Assembly (NCBI RefSeq): GCF_023502235.1
Contig: NZ_JAMFLY010000002.1
Coordinates: 1 to 64,000, forward strand
Source of the DNA: Flagellimonas myxillae
Lineage (GTDB): Bacteria; Bacteroidota; Bacteroidia; Flavobacteriales; Flavobacteriaceae
Direction of reading: 5' to 3'
DNA: 64,000 nucleotides
Shown: positions 9,396-16,388 of the stretch, piece after piece
How positions within the stretch are numbered: position 1 is the stretch's first letter
Layout: every line of letters starts with the position of its first letter
Program-made: the position numbers and the translations under genes
The notes under the pieces: model-generated
What the model saw: only the letters and a program-made list of their open reading frames with translations
The model's database searches: none
Told to the model about the DNA's origin: nothing

Positions 9396-9412
9396 TTTTT
9401 GAACTTGAACTT
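9396..9412. repeat. Right arm of the 17-bp perfect inverted repeat
   Basis: TTTTTGAACTTGAACTT, the exact reverse complement of 8959-8975. It is followed by another related unit, GAGGTTTGAACTTGA, before the osmC stop. Confidence 0.8.
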
Positions 9413-9429
9413 GAGGTTTGAACTTGATC

Positions 9430-9852
9430 TTATTTATGGTGATACACCGGCTTAATCTCCAACTTTGCAAATTGCCTGAACATCTCCATAACGCCACAAT
9501 ACTTCTCAATGGACAGATCAATGGCCCTTTGCAATTTTTTCTCGTTCAAATTGCCTCCATGAAAATGATATTCAATGACCACTTTGTCATAGTACTTGGG
9601 ATGCTCATCTGTTAGATTGGCAATGGTCTCAATTTGAAAATCATCCACCTCCAATTTCATTTTTTTGATTAAGGAGGCTACATCCAATCCGGAGCAACCA
9701 GCTAAAGAGGATAACATCAGCGCTTTGGGTCTAAAACCCTCTCCTTGTCCGCCATCATCCGGCCCTGCATCAATTTTAAAAGTATGGCCTGATGGATTGT
9801 TACTTTCGAAGGCCATTTCGCCCAACCATTTGGTAGTGATATGATTTGTCAT
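9430..9852 (-). CDS. OsmC family peroxiredoxin-like protein
   Basis: A 140-residue protein from the ATG at 9852. The frame stays open further upstream, but that part only overlaps the start of the divergent gene. OsmC/Ohr proteins detoxify organic hydroperoxides with two cysteines, seen here as C53 (in SLAGCSGLDV) and C119 (in EKYCGVME). The spacing fits the OsmC/YhfA branch. It is divergent from an AhpD-like gene across 55 bp, so the two probably form a redox-stress pair sharing a promoter region. Confidence 0.88.
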   Translation of the reverse strand: MTNHITTKWLGEMAFESNNPSGHTFKIDAGPDDGGQGEGFRPKALMLSSLAGCSGLDVASLIKKMKLEVDDFQIETIANLTDEHPKYYDKVVIEYHFHGGNLNEKKLQRAIDLSIEKYCGVMEMFRQFAKLEIKPVYHHK

Positions 9853-9907
9853 GAAGTCATTTTTTTGTTTCTTGTAGCCTTCAAAAATACGATTAAAAAC
9901 CGCACTT

Positions 9908-10510
9908 ATGGCATTAGTAACCCCCCTTGACCCGAACCACGACGCAGAAACCAAAAAGCTTGCAGAATTCTTTAATGAAACCTTGGGTTTTTGCCCCAAT
10001 TCGGTATTGACCATGCAGCACAGACCGGCTATTTCTAAGGCCTTTATCAACTTGAATAAAGCGGTTATGGCCAATGAGGGTAGGGTGACTTCGGCATTGA
10101 AACGGATGATTGCCTGGGTAAGCAGCAACGCCACAGGGTGTAGATACTGCCAAGCCCATGCCATTAGAGCTGCGGAACGTTATGGTGCTGAACAAGAACA
10201 GTTGGACAATATTTGGGAATACCGCTCCCATCCCGCTTTTTCGGATGCAGAACGGGCCGCTTTGGACTTTTCCTTGGCAGCTTCGCAAGTGCCCAATACC
10301 GTGAATGCTGATATCAAAGAACGTTTGTACGAGCATTGGAATGAAGGGGAAATTGTGGAAATGTTGGGAGTCATCTCGCTCTTCGGATACCTCAACCGTT
10401 GGAACGATTCCATGGGTACTTCCATAGAGGACGGCGCCGTGGAAAGTGCGGAACAATATTTAGGAGGAATTGGATGGGAAAAAGGGAAGCACGACGGGTC
10501 GCGATACTAG
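9908..10510 (+). CDS. Carboxymuconolactone decarboxylase/AhpD-like peroxidase-related protein
   Basis: A 200-residue helical protein. The redox motif CRYCQAH (C78, C81, H84) is the AhpD-type C-x-x-C-x-x-H site, within the sequence of the peroxidase-related (alkylhydroperoxidase) subfamily. Members reduce peroxides or act as thiol partners. It is divergent from osmC, supporting an antioxidant role by context. The 3' end runs directly into a 21-bp tandem repeat. Confidence 0.87.
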   Translation: MALVTPLDPNHDAETKKLAEFFNETLGFCPNSVLTMQHRPAISKAFINLNKAVMANEGRVTSALKRMIAWVSSNATGCRYCQAHAIRAAERYGAEQEQLDNIWEYRSHPAFSDAERAALDFSLAASQVPNTVNADIKERLYEHWNEGEIVEMLGVISLFGYLNRWNDSMGTSIEDGAVESAEQYLGGIGWEKGKHDGSRY

Positions 10511-10554
10511 ACGTTAGACTTGAGATACTAGACGTTAGATTTTAGATACCAGAC
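10503..10554. repeat. 21-bp tandem repeat, about 2.5 copies
   Basis: Units beginning GATACTAGACGTTAGA start at 10503 and 10524, and a shorter degenerate unit (GATACCAGAC) starts at 10545. The first unit overlaps the last codons of the AhpD-like gene, so the repeat supplies that protein's extreme C-terminus. Confidence 0.75.
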
Positions 10555-10600
10555 CGCTTCGCTTTTTGATATTACAGCTCCTGTCTAGTTTAATGAAATT

Positions 10601-10802
10601 CGTCAGTTTGAGTGTCCCGAACGGATGCTGAACGTACGCGTATCGCTGAAGCTTTAGCGTAAGCATAGTCGAAGCATGTTCCGGGATGTATCGAAAACAA
10701 GAATTTCAATTCAACCACAGTTCTCGATAACTGCCGATCCGATGGGCGGGCATTTTTTTGACTTCGACTTCGCTCAGCCAACAAAAATCACTCGAACTGA
10801 CG
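10601..10802. repeat. Palindromic intergenic repeat element, long copy
   Basis: The ends are inverted: CGTCAGTTTGAGTG (10601-10614) against CACTCGAACTGACG (10789-10802), with one mismatch. The left half (10601-10713) is shared with 14715-14784, but this copy has an extra internal block of about 30 bp (around 10630-10665) ending in the common GTCGAAGCATGTTCCGGG. No reading frame in it looks real. The bases from 10803 to 10915 show nothing I can name. Confidence 0.75.
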
Positions 10803-10932
10803 TTTTGGGTTAGAATGCAATGCTGGTACTGGAATCTGACCTCAGATTTCTAAAAGCGCTATTTCTTGATTTGCATCAACATTTATTGGCCCAACTTGCC
10901 TGAACTTTGTTGATATCAAAAAACGAACAGTT

Positions 10933-11499
10933 ATGGCAAGCTTGCTAATCACTTCCGAAAACCAGATTCAGCGTTTAAACCATATGGTCAGCAAGGTAAA
11001 AGAGCTCCAAGCATTGGATGTTGCCGAATTGACCTCTCCGCCCCATTCAAAATCATGGAATGTGGTTGAGGTCATTGAACATTTGAACATCGCATATGGC
11101 ATTTATATGCCCAAACTGGATGAAGTTTTTTCCAAAATACCCGCCTTGGATGCTGCCCCAAACGAATTTAAGGCCAGAACATGGCAGAAAATTGTGATTG
11201 CGGGGCAACGACCCAAAAATGGAAAGCGAAAATGGAAAATGAAGACCTTAAAGCGTTTTGAACCTTTGTTGGACAACCCATTGGCCCAAGAAAAAATAGA
11301 TGCTGTTTTTGAAACCTTTTTTACGCGTCACGCGCATTTAAAAGAGGCCATTCTTAAAAGTAGAAACAAGGATGTGACCCAAGTAAAGATGAACTCGGCC
11401 ATTGGCCCTATTGTGAATTTTTATTTGCCTGAGTGCTTTGAGTTTTTACTCTGCCATTTGGAACGGCATATGGTACAGATTGAGGAGATTTTGGGGTGA
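10933..11499 (+). CDS. DinB superfamily protein
   Basis: A 188-residue protein with the four-helix DinB/YfiT-like pattern: SKSWNVVEVIEHLN near the N-terminus and HLERHMVQIEEIL at the end. H50, H175 and H179 are in place for the usual three-histidine metal site. Family members include thiol transferases and many proteins of unknown role. Its leader (ATCAAAAAACGAACAGTT before ATG) is the same A-rich leader found before most of the permease genes at 34-49 kb. Confidence 0.78.
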   Translation: MASLLITSENQIQRLNHMVSKVKELQALDVAELTSPPHSKSWNVVEVIEHLNIAYGIYMPKLDEVFSKIPALDAAPNEFKARTWQKIVIAGQRPKNGKRKWKMKTLKRFEPLLDNPLAQEKIDAVFETFFTRHAHLKEAILKSRNKDVTQVKMNSAIGPIVNFYLPECFEFLLCHLERHMVQIEEILG

Positions 11500-11570
11500 T
11501 CCCCTAAAAAAGTTAGTGCATTTTTTAGTTACACTTATCGGCTCAAATATGCGTAGTGCGGGATTTCAAG

Positions 11571-11665
11571 GCACTTCACTGTCAAACCGCTATGTTGTTT
11601 ATTAAAAGTATTAACGTTCAAATTTACTAAATCGCCCCGCATTACGTATATTTATTGTTGGCAGC
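11571..11665. repeat. Left inverted-repeat region of an AT-rich gene cassette
   Basis: GTTGGCAGC at 11657-11665 is the reverse complement of 12375-12383. Outside it, ACACTTATCGGCTC (about 11531) and CACTTCACT (11572-11580) loosely mirror GAGCTATATCGACCTATAAGTGAAGT at 12409-12434 in parts. The nested imperfect arms enclose the gene at 11671-12324. Confidence 0.5.
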
Positions 11666-11670
11666 TGCCT

Positions 11671-12324
11671 TTATTCCTCTAATTTGTTTTTTGTTCCACT
11701 AATAATTTTCTTAAATCCGTTTAATTTATCAGGTGACAATAAAACAAACATAACACATTCTGGCTGGGTCAGTATCACGACTTTTAAATCACTTTTCTGT
11801 CTTTGTATTACATCATTCAAGATGTCTTTGAAAGAGTTCAAATAGGCATACATTACTTTTCCTAATAAATCACGACTTACCGCACCTGAATAAATAATAT
11901 ATTCTTTCTCATTAACTGTAATTCTGTGATGAATTCGTTCTGTTGTGTTTTCATCAAAAATCTCATCTTTCCATTCAAGCTTTAGTCCATTTTTTTGGAA
12001 AACAACACTTGCTGACTTTAAGTAATCTTGAAATTCTCCTTGAAAAAGACTGCTACCCCATACCTCAAATGCTCTAAAATCTGAAGTTGACGAACCATTA
12101 TTGTTCTCTTCCAAGTCATTAACACTTGATATATAATAATCATTTGGTATTATTAACCATTCTTTTCCGATATAAGGATTGTCATCATTATCGAATTCGA
12201 GGTCAATTTTTTTCTTAATCAGCTCTTTTTTTATAGTATCTGTAATCAAATCAAAATATCCAATCTTGTCAAGCTTTCCTGAAATTGTAGTTTCTTGTGA
12301 GAATAGATTTGAAAGAATACTCAT
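11671..12324 (-). CDS. Hypothetical protein, AT-rich orphan gene
   Basis: A 217-residue acidic protein with no signal peptide or membrane segment. I do not recognise a family. It starts MSILSNLFSQETTISGKLDK and contains a strand-rich middle (ERIHHRITVNEKEYIIYSG) and a helical part (AYLNSFKDILNDVIQRQKSD). The base composition is visibly more AT-rich than the neighbouring genes. Inverted repeats lie on both sides. Together these suggest acquisition by transfer; small proteins in such cassettes are sometimes immunity or defence components, but nothing here shows that. Confidence 0.7.
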   Translation of the reverse strand: MSILSNLFSQETTISGKLDKIGYFDLITDTIKKELIKKKIDLEFDNDDNPYIGKEWLIIPNDYYISSVNDLEENNNGSSTSDFRAFEVWGSSLFQGEFQDYLKSASVVFQKNGLKLEWKDEIFDENTTERIHHRITVNEKEYIIYSGAVSRDLLGKVMYAYLNSFKDILNDVIQRQKSDLKVVILTQPECVMFVLLSPDKLNGFKKIISGTKNKLEE

Positions 12325-12374
12325 TAGTCCAATTATTAATATGCTTATTTATATTTATGCGGTCTATCTAGGTT

Positions 12375-12434
12375 GCTGCCAACGTTTAAGATTTTGCTCG
12401 TTTTAATGAGCTATATCGACCTATAAGTGAAGTT
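12375..12434. repeat. Right inverted-repeat region of the AT-rich gene cassette
   Basis: GCTGCCAAC (12375-12383) pairs with 11657-11665, and ATAAGTGAAGT (12423-12433) loosely mirrors parts of 11531-11580. The short arms do not match the classic 7-bp attC core rules. Confidence 0.5.
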
Positions 12435-12564
12435 CGGGAATTTTTTGGTGAATTTCCAATACAAATTGATGGACGCTCTTTTTGAATTGATCAATATCTC
12501 CATTGCACTGCATCCACCATTCTATTTTAAGTCCTATCTTTAAACTGCGAAACACATCTTTATT
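12421..12564 (-). pseudogene. Possible remnant of an interrupted gene (C-terminal fragment)
   Basis: The reverse strand is open for 47 codons before its stop and reads like real protein: KIGLKIEWWMQCNGDID, then QFKKSVHQFVLEIHQKIPEL. No ATG precedes this part; a stop lies just upstream of it (12565-12567), and only a GTG at 12555 could start it. It lies between the AT-rich cassette and the structured element and may be the tail of a gene broken by one of them. I do not recognise the family. Confidence 0.35.
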
Positions 12565-12716
12565 CTAACGCCTGCAACCTCTCGTGTCGTAACAGATAAA
12601 ATAGGATAGGCAAATGGGTGCAAGTCCCTAGACCAATCAAGGCGTAGCTTTGATGTGTTTCGCGGTGACCTATCCTCATTTATTCACTTTTTTATCACTT
12701 TCTTATGCGAAACACA
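12547..12716 (+). other. Structured element with alternative pairings reaching the next start codon
   Basis: GCGAAACACATC (12547-12558) is the exact reverse complement of 12652-12663. The latter can instead pair with GCGAAACACA at 12707-12716, which begins inside the ATG of the next gene. AGGATAGG (12603-12610) pairs with CCTATCCT (12669-12676) and would enclose a GGG/CCC hairpin (12616-12628) and an 8-bp hairpin ATCAAGGC/GCTTTGAT (12636-12654). The pairings are mutually exclusive, as in a switch or a folded mobile element. It matches no RNA family that I can confirm. Confidence 0.45.
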
Positions 12717-12983
12717 GAAGGTTACAAATCTTGCCCGCATTGTAATGCGCCCATGACAACGGATGATGCACAACACGCATCAAAACTTACCCCCGCACAA
12801 GCAAAACTATTACAGTATGTAGACGCCCTGGATGGGCCCAACAGGGTTAAAGCCCTAAAATGGGTTCACGATGTGGTGGTCTACGACTCCAACGAACCCT
12901 TGTACTGCAAAGAAAAAGAGGCGCTGTACCAAGTAAAGGTGCTTTGGCAACTAATCGAAGAGACATTGAACAATGAGCAATGA
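12705..12983 (+). CDS. Small hypothetical protein with a CPHC motif
   Basis: A 92-residue protein. The N-terminus has a knuckle-like SCPHCNAPM, but only one such pair; a second Cys pair for a complete zinc ribbon is missing (a lone Cys occurs in PLYCKEK). The rest is predicted helical (LTPAQAKLLQYVDAL, QVKVLWQLIEETLN). I do not recognise the family. The first codons overlap the pairing segment of the upstream structured element, so translation could be controlled by folding. It ends in repeat-like DNA (ATGAGCAATGAGCAA). Confidence 0.55.
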   Translation: MRNTEGYKSCPHCNAPMTTDDAQHASKLTPAQAKLLQYVDALDGPNRVKALKWVHDVVVYDSNEPLYCKEKEALYQVKVLWQLIEETLNNEQ

Positions 12984-13040
12984 GCAACGTTCAATGAAAA
13001 ATGAGTGAAGGGAAGGGGGCTTTCAACCCAAGGTTGGGAG

Positions 13041-13082
13041 GCGGAAGGGATAGTTTTACCCTTTCCGTCCACTAAAGTGGAC
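13041..13082. terminator. Terminator-like hairpins between convergent genes
   Basis: Two stems in the 117-bp convergent gap: CGGAAGGG against CCCTTTCCG (13042-13067, one bulge), then a perfect GTCCAC-TAAA-GTGGAC (13067-13082). A further small hairpin, CAACC-CAA-GGTTG, precedes them. They probably end transcripts from one or both sides, although a strong T-run is lacking. Confidence 0.5.
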
Positions 13083-13100
13083 ACCTTTCCCTAATAGATT

Positions 13101-13865
13101 TCATTGTTTCATGTATTCCACGGTGGACTTATCCTGTTCAAGGAGCAAATAACTGCTATTGTCGGTGCGAAATACAATTTTTCCCGAAAATTCAGGCGTA
13201 GTGGTGAGGAGATCAAAATGCATCTCGCCATCAATCTCTTGGCCTGCAGACACATTGATGTCTGTGGTCAATCCATTTTCGTTGAATCGCACAATGTTCT
13301 TGCCATCTATTTTTAAAAGGATCAATACCCCAATGGCTTCCTCACTCTTTGTGCCCCCATCCGAAAGTGTGGCCACTTTATAATTAAAAGGATGCACTCC
13401 AGACCAATTGGCAACATCAATGGTACTATCGGAGTTAACGTACAAAGGGGCGGTTCTAGGTTTTTCAGCATTTGGATCCGGAGGAGAAAGGGCATATTCC
13501 GTGGCTTTTTGCGGAGAAACCAAAACCAGGGTATTATCATTCAAATCACGAATGGTAAGATCCACAACTTTTTCATTCCCTTGCAAATTTGGAGTAACCT
13601 TAAGTGCTTCAGATTCTTTAAGATATTCCCAATTCGCACTTATATCAAAACCACTATCGCTGATATTCATTGTTCCATCCGCGTTAATCGTTAATATTTC
13701 TTTGTTTTTGGTGGGAAACATCTCGCCTCCTTCCGGCTCTCCAACTTTTACCGCATACCATGTTTTAAGAAGTTTGGCTGGAGCATTCCCATCTTGAGCA
13801 AACGCTTGGAAATTGATACATAAAACAAAACTGAAAGCAAGGAGTAATCTTGACTGTAATTTCAT
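13101..13865 (-). CDS. Secreted hypothetical protein, lipocalin-like N-terminal half
   Basis: A 254-residue protein with a clear signal peptide ending FQAFAQ, cleaved near residue 24. The first half has the pattern seen in lipocalin-like Bacteroidota proteins (KLLKTWYAVKV, then ILTINADGTMNISDSG, then WEYLKESEALKVT). The second half (about residues 140-254) is another beta-rich unit ending LLLEQDKSTVEYMKQ. It probably acts in the periplasm or at the outer membrane; the role is unknown. A 10-bp inverted repeat lies 27 bp upstream of the start. Confidence 0.65.
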   Translation of the reverse strand: MKLQSRLLLAFSFVLCINFQAFAQDGNAPAKLLKTWYAVKVGEPEGGEMFPTKNKEILTINADGTMNISDSGFDISANWEYLKESEALKVTPNLQGNEKVVDLTIRDLNDNTLVLVSPQKATEYALSPPDPNAEKPRTAPLYVNSDSTIDVANWSGVHPFNYKVATLSDGGTKSEEAIGVLILLKIDGKNIVRFNENGLTTDINVSAGQEIDGEMHFDLLTTTPEFSGKIVFRTDNSSYLLLEQDKSTVEYMKQ

Positions 13866-13891
13866 AAGGCTATTTTTTGGTTATCGAGTTT

Positions 13892-13921
13892 TCAGTGGTT
13901 GGCAATTGGCTCAACCACTGA
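13892..13921. promoter_or_regulatory. 10-bp inverted repeat in a divergent intergenic region
   Basis: TCAGTGGTTG (13892-13901) and CAACCACTGA (13912-13921) are perfectly inverted around a 10-bp spacer, lying between the secreted protein gene and the Crp-type regulator. This could be an operator or a leader hairpin of the leftward gene; nothing decides between them. Confidence 0.45.
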
Positions 13922-14067
13922 CATTTAAGTTATAGGTTTGGGGTTGAAAAAGCCAACACTAACTTATGGATGGATCCATTGGGTTTATAAATGGTCAATC
14001 CTGACTAGTTTCAAAGAGGAAGGACAAGAAATATTTTGGATTATTTTTAACGTAAATTTCTTCTTGT

Positions 14068-14652
14068 ATGGATGATGAAACTTTTCTTCGCCTAAAGGCA
14101 TTTTTCCCACAGGTCACGCTGACCGAGCAAGAAGAAAATCAGTTTAAATCCCTCTGGTCGGAAAAGACGTTTAACCAATACGACCTCATCACCGAAGCTG
14201 GTAATATTGAGCGCTATTTCTATTTTGTTTTGGAAGGGGTACAAGCCATCTACATTTTGAACGAAAAAGGAGAAAAGGTGGTTTTGGGCTTTTCATATTC
14301 GGGAAGTCCGTCGGGAGCGTTTGATTCGTTTATCAAAAAACAAGCATCGGATACGTTTCTGGAAGCCTTGAAACCTTCAAAAATGTTGGCCATTTCCTAT
14401 GAAGATTACCAATGCTTGTTTGAAAAACATCAGGAGTTTTACATTTGGGGACATCAGTTTTTTCAAAATATTCTGTTTGGGCGATTGCATCGGGAAGTGG
14501 AACTTTTGACACTTTCGGCGGAGCAGCGTTATAAAACCTTTATGCAACGCTGTCCGGATGAGTTGAAGGTGATTCCACAAAAATATTTGGCCTCCTACCT
14601 CAACATGAAACCGGAGACTTTTAGTCGGTTGCGGTCGTGTACTTCCTATTGA
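14068..14652 (+). CDS. Crp/Fnr family transcriptional regulator
   Basis: A 194-residue protein: a cyclic-nucleotide-binding-like beta-barrel (about residues 20-130, with FVLEGVQAIYILNEKGEKVV) and a C-terminal winged helix whose recognition helix is YLNMKPETFSRLR. Flavobacterial proteins of this type usually lack cAMP contacts, and their signal is unknown. After the recognition helix the protein ends in SCTSY, exactly where intergenic repeat DNA begins, instead of the usual basic tail. The end may therefore have been altered by the repeat. Confidence 0.82.
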   Translation: MDDETFLRLKAFFPQVTLTEQEENQFKSLWSEKTFNQYDLITEAGNIERYFYFVLEGVQAIYILNEKGEKVVLGFSYSGSPSGAFDSFIKKQASDTFLEALKPSKMLAISYEDYQCLFEKHQEFYIWGHQFFQNILFGRLHREVELLTLSAEQRYKTFMQRCPDELKVIPQKYLASYLNMKPETFSRLRSCTSY

Positions 14653-14876
14653 ACTTCTCGATACTTCCCGAACTTGCTTCGGGAAACTCGAAGTGACGAC
14701 CTAAAGAAAGCTTCCGTCAGTTTGAGTGTCACGAACGGATGCTGAGCGAAGTCGAAGCATGTTCCGGGATGTATCGAAAACAAGGAAGTTGTTGACTCAA
14801 ATGACTTCTCGATACTAAATTCTTGTTACTTCGGCTTCGCTCAGTAGCCAAGAATTTAACTCGAAGTGACGACCTA
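14651..14876. repeat. Cluster of intergenic repeat units, short copy of the palindromic element
   Basis: Two direct copies of ACTCGAAGTGACGACCT lie at 14686-14702 and 14860-14876, each preceded by a TTCTCGATACT unit. Inside the first is a perfect hairpin TTCCCGAA-CTTGC-TTCGGGAA. Between the two lies CGTCAGTTTGAGTGTCACG (14715-14733), continuing to 14784 as the short form of the 10601 element. The right copy reaches into the last codon of the UDG-like gene. Confidence 0.7.
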
Positions 14877-15449
14877 TGAATTTAGCTGCTTTGCTATCTG
14901 TTCCTGAAATTTTGGGATAACCTCCGATTCAAACCAAGGGTTCTTGCTCAACCAAAATCGGTTTCTGGGAGATGGATGTGGCAATACAAAATATTCAGGT
15001 GCGTAGTTGTTATAATTTCTAACGGTTTCGGTCAAATTTTTTTCCATCCGGTTACCCAAATAATACCGTTGGGAGTGTTGCCCGATTAAAATGGTCAACT
15101 TTAAGTTGGGCATCTTATCCAAAAGCTGTTGGTGCCATTGAGGAGCACATTCGAGTCGTGGGGGTAAGTCCCCTGATTTTCCCTTTCCGGGATAACAGAA
15201 GCCCATGGGCATTTGGGCTATTTGGGTTGCATCATAAAAAGTTTCATCGGTAACACCCATCCATTTTCGAAGTTGTTTGCCACTTGGATCATCCCAGGGA
15301 ATTCCCGTTGCATGCACTTTGGTACCCGGGGCATGGCCAATAATCAATATTTTGGCATTGGGGTGCGCAGCAACAATGGGCCTCGGCCCCAAAGGGAGGT
15401 GGGATTTACAGATTTCGCAGTTTCTAATGTCCTGTAGCAATGCTTTCAT
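14874..15449 (-). CDS. Uracil-DNA glycosylase superfamily protein, probable Fe-S type
   Basis: A 191-residue protein from the ATG at 15449; the frame is open 33 bp further, but the start MKALLQDIRNCEIC fits best. UDG-fold motifs are seen as IGHAPGTK (37-44, in place of the GEAPG form) and HPSPRN (158-163). Four cysteines (C11, C14, C85, C101) in the order C-x2-C...C-x15-C match the iron-sulfur cluster ligands of family 4/5 enzymes. It probably removes uracil or another damaged base from DNA; His instead of Glu in motif 1 leaves the exact activity open. Confidence 0.78.
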   Translation of the reverse strand: MKALLQDIRNCEICKSHLPLGPRPIVAAHPNAKILIIGHAPGTKVHATGIPWDDPSGKQLRKWMGVTDETFYDATQIAQMPMGFCYPGKGKSGDLPPRLECAPQWHQQLLDKMPNLKLTILIGQHSQRYYLGNRMEKNLTETVRNYNNYAPEYFVLPHPSPRNRFWLSKNPWFESEVIPKFQEQIAKQLNS

Positions 15450-15528
15450 AAGTCTCCAAAATTTACCAAAAAAGAGAAACACCCCAACAATTTTGTCAGG
15501 GTATTTCCCATCAACACATCATGAAAAA

Positions 15529-16002
15529 CTAGTTGTACGTACTCTTTAGTTTGTTCCAGTTTGCATTGGCCTTATTTACCAATTTGCCATGGTTGTTTTC
15601 GGCAAGCCACAATTGTTGGGCATCCAACTCAATATTGTAGAGGTACAAAAAGTACTTCCCATCCTTTACAATAAACTTGTTGGGGTCTGGTCTAAACTTG
15701 GCACCTGCATATACTCCAAAGGCGCAGTACCCTCCGTATTGTGGCAAATATTTGCTTGGGTTGCTATCGAACTTCTTTTTCTGATCCGCCGTGGTGAAGT
15801 AATAAACCACCTTTTCGTGTTCCGACTTAAACTCTTTAAGTCCCTTTTGCGCGATCCCCAAATCCAAATAGGAGACCGGACTGTACCCTTGAAGGGCGAT
15901 GTTGCTGTTGTCAATGTTGTTTGATTTTTTGTCTTGTGCAACGGCCGTGTTAACCGTAACCATTGCAAGCATTAGTAATGAGATGTTTTTTAGAATTTTC
16001 AT
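15529..16002 (-). CDS. Secreted YHS domain-containing protein
   Basis: A 157-residue protein with a signal peptide ending NTAVAQ. The YHS domain (about residues 40-120) is seen in ALQGYSPVSYLD and FDSNPSKYLPQYGGYCAFGV. YHS domains are short metal-associated modules; periplasmic versions of this kind are often found in metal or oxidative stress loci. It is the last gene of a leftward run with an SPW-repeat protein, a SnoaL-like protein and an AraC regulator. Confidence 0.82.
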   Translation of the reverse strand: MKILKNISLLMLAMVTVNTAVAQDKKSNNIDNSNIALQGYSPVSYLDLGIAQKGLKEFKSEHEKVVYYFTTADQKKKFDSNPSKYLPQYGGYCAFGVYAGAKFRPDPNKFIVKDGKYFLYLYNIELDAQQLWLAENNHGKLVNKANANWNKLKSTYN

Positions 16003-16028
16003 TGTTTTTGTTTTTGAATTGTTTTGAA

Positions 16029-16379
16029 TTAATTGCTCGCACTAAGCGAGACCACTAAAAAGACCACTGTTGCGTTGAACCAATAATAGGCAGCATCCAA
16101 GCCGGAAAAACCGAACATAAAGGGTGCCAGCATAAAGGTCACGGCCACCACAAGGTCTATCGCCAAATGCCCTTGAAAAGGGATAAGTCTATAGGCACTC
16201 AGTTTGTAATCGGTCAGCAAGCTGGCAGCAAATACGGCTACTCCAGTAAGTACTGAAAACCAGACTGCAATTTCCGAAGAGGCGCCCAAACCAATGATAA
16301 ACGGAACTACCATCAATCCCAATCCGGCCGTATAATCGGCCACACCATGAAGCGTGGGCGTGATAAACCTGAGATTCAT
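16029..16379 (-). CDS. SPW-repeat-like four-helix membrane protein
   Basis: A 116-residue polytopic protein with four hydrophobic segments, starting MNLRFITPTLHGVADYTAGL. The spacing and the pattern of polar residues between helices resemble SPW repeat-containing proteins of unknown function. It lies 26 bp upstream of the YHS gene and 9 bp downstream of the SnoaL-like gene, so it is probably co-transcribed with both. Confidence 0.7.
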   Translation of the reverse strand: MNLRFITPTLHGVADYTAGLGLMVVPFIIGLGASSEIAVWFSVLTGVAVFAASLLTDYKLSAYRLIPFQGHLAIDLVVAVTFMLAPFMFGFSGLDAAYYWFNATVVFLVVSLSASN

Positions 16380-16388
16380 AATGGTGAT

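Noticed and set aside
9853-10164. N-terminal extension of the OsmC frame
   Set aside because: It is antisense to the AhpD-like gene; the family start is at 9852 and gives a normal 140-residue protein.
11657-12383. Integron attC sites around the AT-rich gene
   Set aside because: GTTGGCAGC/GCTGCCAAC does not obey the RYYYAAC/GTTRRRY core rule, and no integrase or neighbouring cassettes are seen.
12547-12663. Retron-like msr-msd region with inverted ends
   Set aside because: Inverted 12-bp arms fit superficially, but no reverse transcriptase gene lies within the window and no branching G context is clear.
12603-12676. Cobalamin riboswitch or group II intron fragment, because of GGGTGCAAGTCCC
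   Set aside because: The sequence resembles the GGTGnAAnTCC cores of both, but there is no B12-box (AGTCAGGAGACCTGCC type), no intron domain V, no maturase, and the downstream gene is not cobalamin-related.
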